64,000 nt of DNA, taken from positions 204,249 to 268,248 of the forward strand of contig JAFDVZ010000008.1 in the NCBI GenBank assembly GCA_018268715.1, in the 5' to 3' direction. The DNA comes from Acidobacteriota bacterium. Its GTDB lineage: Bacteria; Acidobacteriota; Terriglobia; Bryobacterales; Bryobacteraceae. Each line of letters opens with the position of its first letter. Position 1 is the first letter of the stretch. Made by a program: the position numbers and the translations under genes. Under the pieces are notes generated by a model. The model did no database searches. It was not told where the DNA came from and saw only the letters and a list, made by a program, of their open reading frames with translations. Positions 34,874 through 41,881 of the stretch are shown here, in pieces.

Positions 34874-34902
34874 TTGACGCGGTATGTAGAATACTATATT
34901 CT
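34874..34902 (+). promoter_or_regulatory. Second PadR promoter with palindromic operator
   Basis: TTGACG at 34874-34879, 17-base spacer, TATTCT at 34897-34902. AGAATA-CTA-TATTCT (34888-34902) is a perfect palindrome that includes the -10. The predicted start point near 34909 is only about five bases before ATG 34914, so the message is nearly leaderless. A palindrome at this position is typical of autorepression. Confidence 0.72.
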
Positions 34903-34913
34903 GAAACCCGGCG

Positions 34914-35207
34914 ATGCGAAAGAGCGCGGTTTCACTGGCTTCGGCGATCATCCTTCGCGCCATCAGCGACGGGCATCGCTACGGCTTCGAGATCATGCAG
35001 GTGACGGGATTGGCCAGCGGGACCATCTATCCGGCGTTGCGGCGGCTCGAGGAGAGCGGGCTGATTGAGTCCCATCACGAGGAATACGGCGAATCCTTCG
35101 TGCCAGAGGGACCGCCGCGAAAGCACTTTCGCGTCACGGCAGCTGGAAAGAAAGTGCTGGAGGCGGCCCGCGAACGCTACCCTCTGATCGGCGCGCGCCA
35201 GGACTGA
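34914..35207 (+). CDS. PadR-family transcriptional regulator (short form)
   Basis: 97 residues, a minimal PadR winged helix: LASAIILRAISDGHRYGFEI, VTGLASGTIYPALRRLEESG, and RKHFRVTAAGKKVLEAARER. The loop EEYGESFVPEGPPRKHF is longer than in the first PadR. Three bases separate it from the following membrane protein gene, so the two are an operon. By family knowledge, it probably represses its own promoter through the palindrome over the -10. Confidence 0.92.
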   Translation: MRKSAVSLASAIILRAISDGHRYGFEIMQVTGLASGTIYPALRRLEESGLIESHHEEYGESFVPEGPPRKHFRVTAAGKKVLEAARERYPLIGARQD

Positions 35208-35210
35208 ACC

Positions 35211-36398
35211 ATGCGCATGCTCCTGTTGGCGTGCCAATTCGCGATCCGGCTGGCCAGTCTCCGGGCGCCTCGCGCGCTACGGAGACCGTGGCGGGAGGAG
35301 TGGCTCACCGAGGTGGGGTATGCGTATCGGGACCTGATGGCGCGCGGCGAATCCCGCCGCACGACGGCGTGGGACCTGGCGCGCTTCTCCGTGGGAGCCT
35401 TTCCCGACGCGGCCGATCTCGGCCCTCTCTCCGATTTCGATTTTCGAGCGCCGCTGGCCCATCCGGCGTTCCCGGTGGCGGCGGCGCTGACGCTGCTGGC
35501 GCTGCTGGGCGCATCGACAGACGGACTGCGCGGCTGCCGCAACGCGTGGGCGGGGCCCGCCGGCGAACGCGGCGAGGAGTTGGCGCTGGTGGCGCGTTCG
35601 TCCCGTGTGATGGGGATGGAGGCCACCCCCTCGGCCAATGACTACGCAGCCTGGAAGGCGGTGGGAGCTCGCATTGCCGGGTTCGCGATGGAGGACGCCA
35701 CGCTGAAGGTGACTCCCGAGTTCTTTGGCGTGCTCGGCGCGACCCCACGCACACCCTTCGCCTTTCTGGGACGGACCATCAAAACCGTTCAAACGCTGGA
35801 GGGTCCGTCCGGACGCGTGGGCGTTCTGATCCGGCCGCGGACCGGGGGACGTTGGGATAGGCCCGGCCGCCTCCCGACGCCGAACGGGAGCGTAGCCGGC
35901 CTCCACTTCATCGGCCGCCGCATGCGCGAGCCGCTGATCCCGCCAGCAGCCGGCCTATTGCTTTCGCTGGCCGCCGGACTCACTCTGGCGCCGCGCCGGC
36001 CGCGCGCCGTTGGCTACTTCCTTGTGAAGACCGCGCTGATCGAAGGCGTGTTCGCGGCCTGCTGGGCCGAGATAGCCTGCAGGGTTCCGATTCCGCCAAG
36101 CGGCGGCCATACCGCGATGACGGGGTTCCTTCTGCCGGCGGCGCTTTCGATCGGGTGCGGCGCAGTGTTGTGGATGTCGTTGCGGGACCACGAAAGGCGC
36201 TGCCCGGTGTGTTGGCGGCGGCTGGCGAAACCGGTGAGGATCGGATCGCACGCCAGCACGATGTTCGAATCCCCCCGCGAGGAGATTCTGTGCCTGAAAG
36301 GGCACGGCGCACTGGTGATTCCCGAGCGGATACTCGGAGGCGCCGCGCCCGCGGACTGGATCGCGTTCGATGAATCCTGGCAAGACTGTTTCGTTTGA
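35211..36398 (+). CDS. PadR-linked membrane protein, probable ADOP permease derivative
   Basis: 395 residues; not a named family. N-terminus ACQFAIRLASLRAPRALRRP is soluble and basic. TM1 about 83-102 (FPVAAALTLLALLGAST). A periplasmic segment includes SANDYAAWKAVG and LKVTPEFFGVLGATPRTPFA, closely resembling MacB/ADOP core motifs (DYLDWR; VSARFFEALGVRP). Three more membrane helices follow (PAAGLLLSLAAGLTL; FLVKTALIEGVFAACWAEIA; GFLLPAALSIGCGAVLWMSL). After the last helix comes RRCPVCWRRLAKPVRI, half of a zinc-ribbon-like motif, with a later CLKGHG that could complete it. Interpreted as a shortened ADOP relative that lost its FtsX modules. Co-transcribed with PadR and with the small secreted gene downstream (TGA near 36398, RBS GAGGAGG). 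Confidence 0.65.
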   Translation: MRMLLLACQFAIRLASLRAPRALRRPWREEWLTEVGYAYRDLMARGESRRTTAWDLARFSVGAFPDAADLGPLSDFDFRAPLAHPAFPVAAALTLLALLGASTDGLRGCRNAWAGPAGERGEELALVARSSRVMGMEATPSANDYAAWKAVGARIAGFAMEDATLKVTPEFFGVLGATPRTPFAFLGRTIKTVQTLEGPSGRVGVLIRPRTGGRWDRPGRLPTPNGSVAGLHFIGRRMREPLIPPAAGLLLSLAAGLTLAPRRPRAVGYFLVKTALIEGVFAACWAEIACRVPIPPSGGHTAMTGFLLPAALSIGCGAVLWMSLRDHERRCPVCWRRLAKPVRIGSHASTMFESPREEILCLKGHGALVIPERILGGAAPADWIAFDESWQDCFV

Positions 36399-36407
36399 GG
36401 AGGGGTG

Positions 36408-36761
36408 ATGAGGAAGATGCTCGCGGTGGGATTTCTGGCGCTGGCGCCGGCGGTATGGGCGGCCGACGTCACGGGAAAGTGGGTGGGAGATATGGCTCTC
36501 AACGGCGGCGCCGCCATGAGCGCTTGCGTCCACCTGAAGCAGGACGGCGCGACGCTCGCCGGCACGGAAGGACCGTCGGAGGAGAATCAATTCCCGATCA
36601 CGAGAGGACGGATCGAGGGAGAAGTGGTCACGATCGAGGCGCAACCGGGGCCGGCGGTGCTTCGAATGACGATGAAACTCGCCGACGGCAAGCTGACCGG
36701 CGAGGTTTTTGAAGACGACCGGAAGATCGGAACCGTATCGCTTCGAAGGGCGAATCCGTGA
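36408..36761 (+). CDS. Small secreted protein of unknown function
   Basis: 117 residues from ATG 36408; GAGGAGG at 36397-36403 is the ribosome site (a GTG at 36405 is too close to it). Signal peptide MRKMLAVGFLALAPAVWAAD, then a compact beta-rich domain (DVTGKWVGDMALNGGAAMSA; GATLAGTEGPSEENQFPI; GRIEGEVVTIEAQPGPAV; LTGEVFEDDRKIGTVSL). The pattern is common in acidobacterial and planctomycete secreted proteins with 'GKW' starts. Overlaps the FG-GAP gene start as GTGA. Confidence 0.8.
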   Translation: MRKMLAVGFLALAPAVWAADVTGKWVGDMALNGGAAMSACVHLKQDGATLAGTEGPSEENQFPITRGRIEGEVVTIEAQPGPAVLRMTMKLADGKLTGEVFEDDRKIGTVSLRRANP

Positions 36762-37867
36762 AGCGCGCGGCCCCGTGCGCGGTGGCGCTAGCAGCGCTCG
36801 CCATCCTGCTGTGGGCGAAGGGGCCGCGCTCATTCGATCAGTCGGTGAGGCTCGAGGAGGTTTCCGAAACAACCTCCAACGTGAGCGCCGGAGACCTGAA
36901 CGGAGACGGCGCTCTCGACCTTGTCCTGGTGAAGGGACGGCATTGGCCGCTAGCGGACGTGGTTCTGTTCGGGGACGGGCACGGACATTTCACCCCTGGA
37001 CCGCCGCTGCCGAACCAGCCCGACCGGAGCTACTCGGCGCCGCTCGCGGATCTGAACGGCGATGGCTCTCTGGACATGGTGATCAGCAACGACCAGCCGG
37101 ATCCCAAGCTGGTGCTGTTGAACAGCGGCAAGGGGCGATTTTCGATGGCGGGCTCCTTCGGCGATCCGCAATGGCCCACGCGGAACGTAGCGCTGGCCGA
37201 CCTCAACGGGGACAAGGCCCCGGACATCGCGGTCGCCAATCGGCCCGGCCCCAGTTATGTCTGTTTCAACGACGGCAAGGCCCACTTTCGCTGTCGAACT
37301 TTGGGCGACGAACCGTCGGCGACGATACTGGCCGGCGATATCGACGGCGACGGGTCAACGGACCTGGTGATGGCCTGCCGGGACTCCTGCCAGAGCGTGG
37401 TCTACCTCAACGACGGCAAGGGCGGCTTCCCGCGGAAGGCGCCGTTTGGCCCCGCCCGCTCCTCCACCCGAGCCATGGCGTTGGCCGATTTCGACGGCGA
37501 TGGGCGGCTGGATATCGCGGCATGCCACGAGGAACAGGGCCTGTTTATCTACTTCAGCCGGGGAAAAGGCGCCTTCTCGCCGGGATTCAAGGTGGCGGGC
37601 GGGGAGGCGGAACCCTACTCGATGACCGCAGCCGACCTGAACAAGGACGGCAAGCCCGACATCATTATCGGTTACGTCAATGCCCCCGGGGCCATTTACT
37701 TCAACCAGGGCGACGGCCGGGATTACGACCGGCTGAGCTTCGGCGACTCCCTCGGCGCCGTCTACGGGCTGGCCGCGGCGGACTTTGACGGCGACGGCTA
37801 CCCGGATCTGGTGGCGGCGCGATCCGACGCCCCCAGCATACTGTTCTTCAACCGCCCGGGACGATAG
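36758..37867 (+). CDS. FG-GAP/VCBS repeat protein, exported
   Basis: 369 residues from GTG 36758, overlapping the previous stop. Signal peptide KRAAPCAVALAALAILLWAK. Seven calcium-binding repeats with a D-x-[ND]-x-D core, one every 45-55 residues: DLNGDGALDLV, DLNGDGSLDMV, DLNGDKAPDIA, DIDGDGSTDLV, DFDGDGRLDIA, DLNKDGKPDII, DFDGDGYPDLV. Seven repeats fit a closed integrin-type beta-propeller. Probably periplasmic or surface-bound with a role in adhesion or ligand binding; no catalytic motif. Likely co-transcribed from the PadR promoter, making this propeller part of a PadR-controlled envelope module. Confidence 0.88.
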   Translation: MKRAAPCAVALAALAILLWAKGPRSFDQSVRLEEVSETTSNVSAGDLNGDGALDLVLVKGRHWPLADVVLFGDGHGHFTPGPPLPNQPDRSYSAPLADLNGDGSLDMVISNDQPDPKLVLLNSGKGRFSMAGSFGDPQWPTRNVALADLNGDKAPDIAVANRPGPSYVCFNDGKAHFRCRTLGDEPSATILAGDIDGDGSTDLVMACRDSCQSVVYLNDGKGGFPRKAPFGPARSSTRAMALADFDGDGRLDIAACHEEQGLFIYFSRGKGAFSPGFKVAGGEAEPYSMTAADLNKDGKPDIIIGYVNAPGAIYFNQGDGRDYDRLSFGDSLGAVYGLAAADFDGDGYPDLVAARSDAPSILFFNRPGR

Positions 37868-37872
37868 CCCGA

Positions 37873-39519
37873 TTAGTCTCCGTGGGACGGAGCCTCGGCG
37901 TCTTCGTGCTTCGAATCCCCGTGCGACTCGCGGCGGCGCGGGCTCTTACCGGTCAGCCAGGCCGTATCGAGCGGGTACACGTCGGGGTCGAACATCACCG
38001 AGTAGAAGTGCCACACCAGGATCGCGAGGGAGGCCAGCACCGCTTCATACCAATGCACGGAGGTGGCCAGGTCGATGACCCACTTCGGCAGGAACTGGAG
38101 CGTCCAGTTATTGAGCCACAGCATTCCGCCGGTGATCACCATCACGATGGTTCCCCACACCACGGCCCAGTACTCGGCCTTTTCGACGTAGCTGTGATGC
38201 GGCAGCGCAGGCTTCTTATCCTTCAAGCCGAGGTTGTAGAGCAGCCCGTTCACGGCGTCCGGAAGATCCTGGAACTTGGGCAGCATCTCGAGCCAATGGG
38301 CCCGCAGCCGCTTCATGAAGATCAGCGAGTACAGGTGCATGAGGCTGACGATCATCATCACCACGGCGGCGATGCGATGCACATTGCGGCGCAAATGCAG
38401 CGTGGATTCGCCCAGCATCAGCGGCGAGGCCCACCACTGGTCCGGATACTTCAGCGCGATTCCGGTCCAGGCCAGCACGATGAAGGAAGACGCCAGCAAC
38501 GCGTGCGACAGCCGTTCAAACGGGTACATGCGGATTTCGCCCGACGGCGTCACCGCCCGCGACATCGGCCCGCCGCGGTAATAGCGCACCACCTTGCGGA
38601 TCCAATCGCCCAGGTTGTGCAGCAGCATGAACCCGATAGTGAAGGGAATGGTGAACAGATAGAACGACCGCACCCATTCCATCGCCGGACCGGAGCCGCC
38701 GTCGACCACGTGAATCGGACCGAGCGCGAAGCGCGTGCCCGCTCCCGGATGGCATTGGCCGCAGGTTTTCGGCAGGTTCTTCGGATTCACCGCCGACTTG
38801 GGGTCGGAGGAAGGCAGGATGTTGTGGATCCCGTGGCAGGACGCGCAACCGGCGACCGTCTGCGCACCGCCCTTCGCCGCCAACCCGTGGAAGGAGGCGT
38901 CGAAGGTGGTCAAACGATCAGCCGGCATCCCGAAGCGCCGGGCCAGGATGACGTTGCCGTGGCACTGTCCGCAGGTCTCGCGCTGGTTGCGCGAAGCCAC
39001 CGGCGAGGAGCTGTTTTTCTTGTCGAGGATCAGGTGCTCGCCGTGGCAATCCGTACAGACGGCGGCGTTCAATTCGCCCCGGGAGACGGCTTTGCCGTGA
39101 ATCGAACCTTTATATTGATCGGAAATGTCGGAATGGCACATCCCGCAGGTGTCGGGGATCGATTTGCGGAACGCCGCAGCCTGGGGATTCTGGACTTCGT
39201 GAGCGCTGCCGTGGCAGGTCGAGCACTCCGGAGCGCCGGCGTTGCCCTTGGCCACCGCCTGTCCGTGCACACCTTGCTTGTAGTCGCTCGACGCCTTCTC
39301 GTGGCAACTGCCGCACACCGGCTTGGCGATGTTGGCCGGATGCGGGTAATCCTCGTGCTTCTGGTGACATTGGCTGCAGGCGAGCGCCGCGTGCGCTGTT
39401 CCGGCCATTTTCTGGCCCTTGTCGTGGCAGCCCGCGCAGACTTCGTTGGCCTGATTCTGCGCCGCCGCCGCGAATAGGGCGGCCAGCGACACCAGAACCA
39501 GGCGGAATAGCGACTTCAT
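37873..39519 (-). CDS. Nine-heme cytochrome c fused to b-type cytochrome (CbcL-like)
   Basis: 548 residues with a signal peptide (MKSLFRLVLVSLAALFAAAA). Nine CxxCH heme sites lie in the first 270 residues: CAGCH, CSQCH, CGSCH, CSTCH, CGMCH, CTDCH, CGQCH, CASCH, CGQCH. The C-terminal half is a membrane domain of the HydC/FdnI cytochrome b type with helix histidines in YPFERLSHALLASSF, RRNVHRIAAVVMM, SLMHLYSLIF and ILVWHFYSVMFDP. Nine hemes c plus a di-heme b domain is the layout of Geobacter CbcL, an inner-membrane quinol oxidase that feeds extracellular acceptors at low potential. Orthology is inferred from architecture. The charged C-terminus (RRRESHGDSKHEDAEAPSHG) is His-rich. Last gene of a three-cytochrome set. 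Confidence 0.88.
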   Translation of the reverse strand: MKSLFRLVLVSLAALFAAAAQNQANEVCAGCHDKGQKMAGTAHAALACSQCHQKHEDYPHPANIAKPVCGSCHEKASSDYKQGVHGQAVAKGNAGAPECSTCHGSAHEVQNPQAAAFRKSIPDTCGMCHSDISDQYKGSIHGKAVSRGELNAAVCTDCHGEHLILDKKNSSSPVASRNQRETCGQCHGNVILARRFGMPADRLTTFDASFHGLAAKGGAQTVAGCASCHGIHNILPSSDPKSAVNPKNLPKTCGQCHPGAGTRFALGPIHVVDGGSGPAMEWVRSFYLFTIPFTIGFMLLHNLGDWIRKVVRYYRGGPMSRAVTPSGEIRMYPFERLSHALLASSFIVLAWTGIALKYPDQWWASPLMLGESTLHLRRNVHRIAAVVMMIVSLMHLYSLIFMKRLRAHWLEMLPKFQDLPDAVNGLLYNLGLKDKKPALPHHSYVEKAEYWAVVWGTIVMVITGGMLWLNNWTLQFLPKWVIDLATSVHWYEAVLASLAILVWHFYSVMFDPDVYPLDTAWLTGKSPRRRESHGDSKHEDAEAPSHGD

Positions 39520-39547
39520 CTTCCTGCAGCCTCCGTTACCGTATGTC

Positions 39548-39778
39548 TTACTTCGCGGCCGGCGGAGTGATGGAGCAGGCCTTCACGTCCTTCTTTTCCT
39601 TGTAGCATTCACCGGCCTTGTTCAGGTCCTTCTTGCCCATGGTGGTATGGCAAACCGTGCAGGGCTTCACGCCGGTCTCCTTGGCGATCTTGGCGCTGCC
39701 GTAAGACAACGAGGAACTGGCCAGGATTCCCAGACCGGCGACGACTACTGGAATGACGAGCTTAGCGGTTTTGAGCAT
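39548..39778 (-). CDS. Small monoheme cytochrome c, exported
   Basis: 76 residues: hydrophobic signal or anchor (KLVIPVVVAGLGILASSS), then one heme site VKPCTVCHTTMGKKDL; the Met of TTM could be the distal ligand. Two further Cys (GECYKEKKDVKAC) could form a disulfide. Lys-rich surface. Sits between the ImcH-like and CbcL-like genes on the same strand, 28 bases ahead of the latter, so it may shuttle electrons between or from them. The family is not recognised beyond cytochrome c. Confidence 0.85.
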   Translation of the reverse strand: MLKTAKLVIPVVVAGLGILASSSLSYGSAKIAKETGVKPCTVCHTTMGKKDLNKAGECYKEKKDVKACSITPPAAK

Positions 39779-39932
39779 TGGTTAGTGTGGAGCCTCCGAG
39801 AAGTGACTGGCATTTCACTGTCCATTTCCGGACCTCCCTAAACTGTTGCAATGCCATACAACATGTAGAAATTTTCAGCGTGATCCCACCCACCGATCGG
39901 GCCGGTGCGAAACATACCCCACACTACGAGCC

Positions 39933-39955
39933 CGGTGCTGGAAAATGCAGCACCG
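39933..39955 (-). other. Intercistronic 8-bp hairpin after the ImcH-like gene
   Basis: CGGTGCTG (39933-39940) and CAGCACCG (39948-39955) pair perfectly around a seven-base loop, 20 bases past the stop of the multiheme gene in its direction of transcription. No T-run follows. May protect or stop the upstream message and set unequal levels of the three cytochromes. The remaining 150 bases to the small cytochrome start show no gene. Confidence 0.5.
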
Positions 39956-39975
39956 TGCGGCGGGGCGGACGGCGC

Positions 39976-41448
39976 CTACTGGCCCGCCGGCTTCGGAGCC
40001 GCCGAGACGCCCAGATCGGTCAGCACCTTGGGCGCCGCCTCATCCATGGCGAGCATGCTATGGCATGCGCTGCAATCCTGCACGATCTTCTGGCCGTCCT
40101 GCGCCACGTGCTGATCGTCGTGGCAACGGAAGCAGCCGGGGAAGTCGGCGTGCCCCAGATTGTTCGGGTAGGCTCCCCAGGTCACCCGCATCTCGGGGAA
40201 CACGTTCTTCTGGTAGACGGCGACGACGCCCTTGGCGGACCGCAGGATCTCATCCTTACGTTGCGCGTAGACGGCCGGGTACTTGTCGGAGTAATACTTC
40301 TCAAAACCCGCCGCGATCTTCTGGGCCGCCTCGGCGTGGGTGGCGTAGGAGCCCTTCAGCAGTTCGAGCGACTCCTTCTTGACGAAGGGCAGCGACGGCG
40401 AGACGGCGCCGTCGGACATGGCGGCGTCGAGCGCGCGGTCCGGCAGCTGATAGGTGTGGCTCGGCCGGTTGTGGCAATCCATGCAGTCCATGGTGCGCAT
40501 GGAGTCGGGGGAACTGAACTTCGCCACCACCTCGGGTTTGGCGTCCTGGGCGACGAAACGAACCCACTTGCCGTCACCCTTGTTGTACTCAACCACGGGA
40601 ATGGACTGGCGGGACTCGTCGGCCGGCGCGTAGCGCATCTGGACCCCGGCGCCCAGGTGTACACCGTGGATGCCCACGTTCCCGTTGCCTCCGCCGATGT
40701 GCATCAGCAGAACGGTCTTGGTTTGGGAGTTCCCCTCGTCGTCGCCGAACTTATTGATGACGCGCAACCGGTCGCCGCCGTACTTCTGCGGCCAGTGGCA
40801 GGTCTCGCAGGTTTCGCGGGCCGGGCGCAGGTTGTGGACCGGCGTGGGGATCGGGCGCGGATAACTGTTGAACGTAACGGCGAACACCTGGCCGACGCCC
40901 GAGAGTTTGCTCTTGACGAACCAGCCGGCGCCCGGACCGATGTGGCACTTCACGCATTCCACGCGGGAGTGCGGCGAGTTCTGGTACGCGGTGAACTCGG
41001 GCTGCATCACGGTGTGGCAGGTCTGGCCGCAGAATTCGACGCTCTCCATATAACTGGTGGCGCCGTAGCCGATCTGGCTAACCAGCACCAGGTTCACCAC
41101 CGAAGTCAACCCGACGAAGATCAGCAACCGGCGGAAATCCGCATTGGCCAGATCGAGCGGCGGAAAGGCGGTGGAAACGCTGCCTTGGGCCTTTTCGCGA
41201 CGTTTGCGCAGGATGATGCCGGCGGGAATCAGGACCAACCCTGCAATGAAGACCGACGGCACTCCGAGAAAGATCAGAATCCCCAGGTAGGGGTTCGAGG
41301 CCGATCCCGCCCACATGGACGGAGCGAGAAAGACGAGCAGGATCGCCGCGGTCGTAACCAGGACTACACCAATCAGACTCAACGGATTGTTGGTGAGGTG
41401 GACGAGCGGCCGGAGAATGTTCTGGGACCCAGAGCCGGATTGATTCAT
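39976..41448 (-). CDS. NapC/NirT-type multiheme cytochrome (ImcH-like), 3 TM
   Basis: 490 residues from ATG 41448. Three membrane segments precede the hemes: PLSLIGVVLVTTAAILLVFL, YLGILIFLGVPSVFIAGLVL and RRLLIFVGLTSVVNLVLVSQ. Heme sites: a CX3CH (FCGQTCHTVM) then CVKCH, CETCH, CMDCH, CFRCH, CSACH: six in total, five canonical. The NapC signature is strong: CGQTCHTVMQPEFTAYQNSP, HSRVECVKCHIGPGAGWFV, RPIPTPVHNLRPARETC. NapC-type proteins oxidise quinol at the inner membrane and pass electrons to periplasmic partners. Three N-terminal helices instead of one and the extended C-terminal heme region match the Geobacter ImcH layout, which serves higher-potential extracellular acceptors. First gene of the cytochrome set. 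Confidence 0.87.
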   Translation of the reverse strand: MNQSGSGSQNILRPLVHLTNNPLSLIGVVLVTTAAILLVFLAPSMWAGSASNPYLGILIFLGVPSVFIAGLVLIPAGIILRKRREKAQGSVSTAFPPLDLANADFRRLLIFVGLTSVVNLVLVSQIGYGATSYMESVEFCGQTCHTVMQPEFTAYQNSPHSRVECVKCHIGPGAGWFVKSKLSGVGQVFAVTFNSYPRPIPTPVHNLRPARETCETCHWPQKYGGDRLRVINKFGDDEGNSQTKTVLLMHIGGGNGNVGIHGVHLGAGVQMRYAPADESRQSIPVVEYNKGDGKWVRFVAQDAKPEVVAKFSSPDSMRTMDCMDCHNRPSHTYQLPDRALDAAMSDGAVSPSLPFVKKESLELLKGSYATHAEAAQKIAAGFEKYYSDKYPAVYAQRKDEILRSAKGVVAVYQKNVFPEMRVTWGAYPNNLGHADFPGCFRCHDDQHVAQDGQKIVQDCSACHSMLAMDEAAPKVLTDLGVSAAPKPAGQ

Positions 41449-41881
41449 GATGCTTGAGGGTCGGTAGCAATCCGACAGCCATCCGGAATCTGTTGAAAAA
41501 TGCACGTTTTGCCGTGGTGGAATTCACCAACTCGGTCGTTTCGGCGTGAAACCGCGCATATCCGATTGGGTGATTTGGCCGGTCGGCGGCGCCCGACGGA
41601 GGGCTGAGGGATTTCGCCCAACCTCGCAACGGGTGCGGCGCGCGACCGGCCGATAGCGGTATGCTAATTTCAATCGGGTCTCGCGGCAGCGTCAGCCGGC
41701 CCCTCGAATTCCGCACCCCGGGCACGCGGAAGTTCGATTTTTCCCTGATGAAACCCCCTCTTGGCGAAGGAAGCAGTCCTGTTCCCGCGAGAGATGCAGC
41801 TCGGCGTCCGGCAACGTTTTGGGACGAACCGGCGTTTGGCGGCAAAGACGCCGCTCCGGTTCAACAAACACAGGGGAAAGC
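41449..41881. other. Divergent region between cytochrome and aminotransferase genes
   Basis: 433 bases with no convincing gene on either strand. Contains the promoters of two divergent units, neither with a clear sigma70 match, and a leader hairpin at 41826-41862. I looked for riboswitch cores (cobalamin, SAM, TPP, cyclic-di-GMP) and saw none. Confidence 0.5.
41826..41862 (+). promoter_or_regulatory. Leader hairpin before the Tat-exported aminotransferase
   Basis: GAACCGG (41826-41832) pairs with CCGGTTC (41856-41862); inside, GCGGC (41839-41843) pairs with GCCGC (41850-41854) around AAAGAC. It ends 19 bases before ATG 41882 and close to the AGGGGAAAG ribosome site, so it may influence translation. 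Confidence 0.45.

Noticed and set aside
39762..39825. Leader peptide frame ahead of the small cytochrome gene
   Set aside because: A short frame from the ATG at 39825 with a good ribosome site runs into the gene, but no regulatory pattern (e.g. repeated codons) is seen.
41600..41880. Possible riboswitch before the aminotransferase gene
   Set aside because: No cobalamin, SAM, TPP or cyclic-di-GMP core could be matched; only a hairpin is supported.
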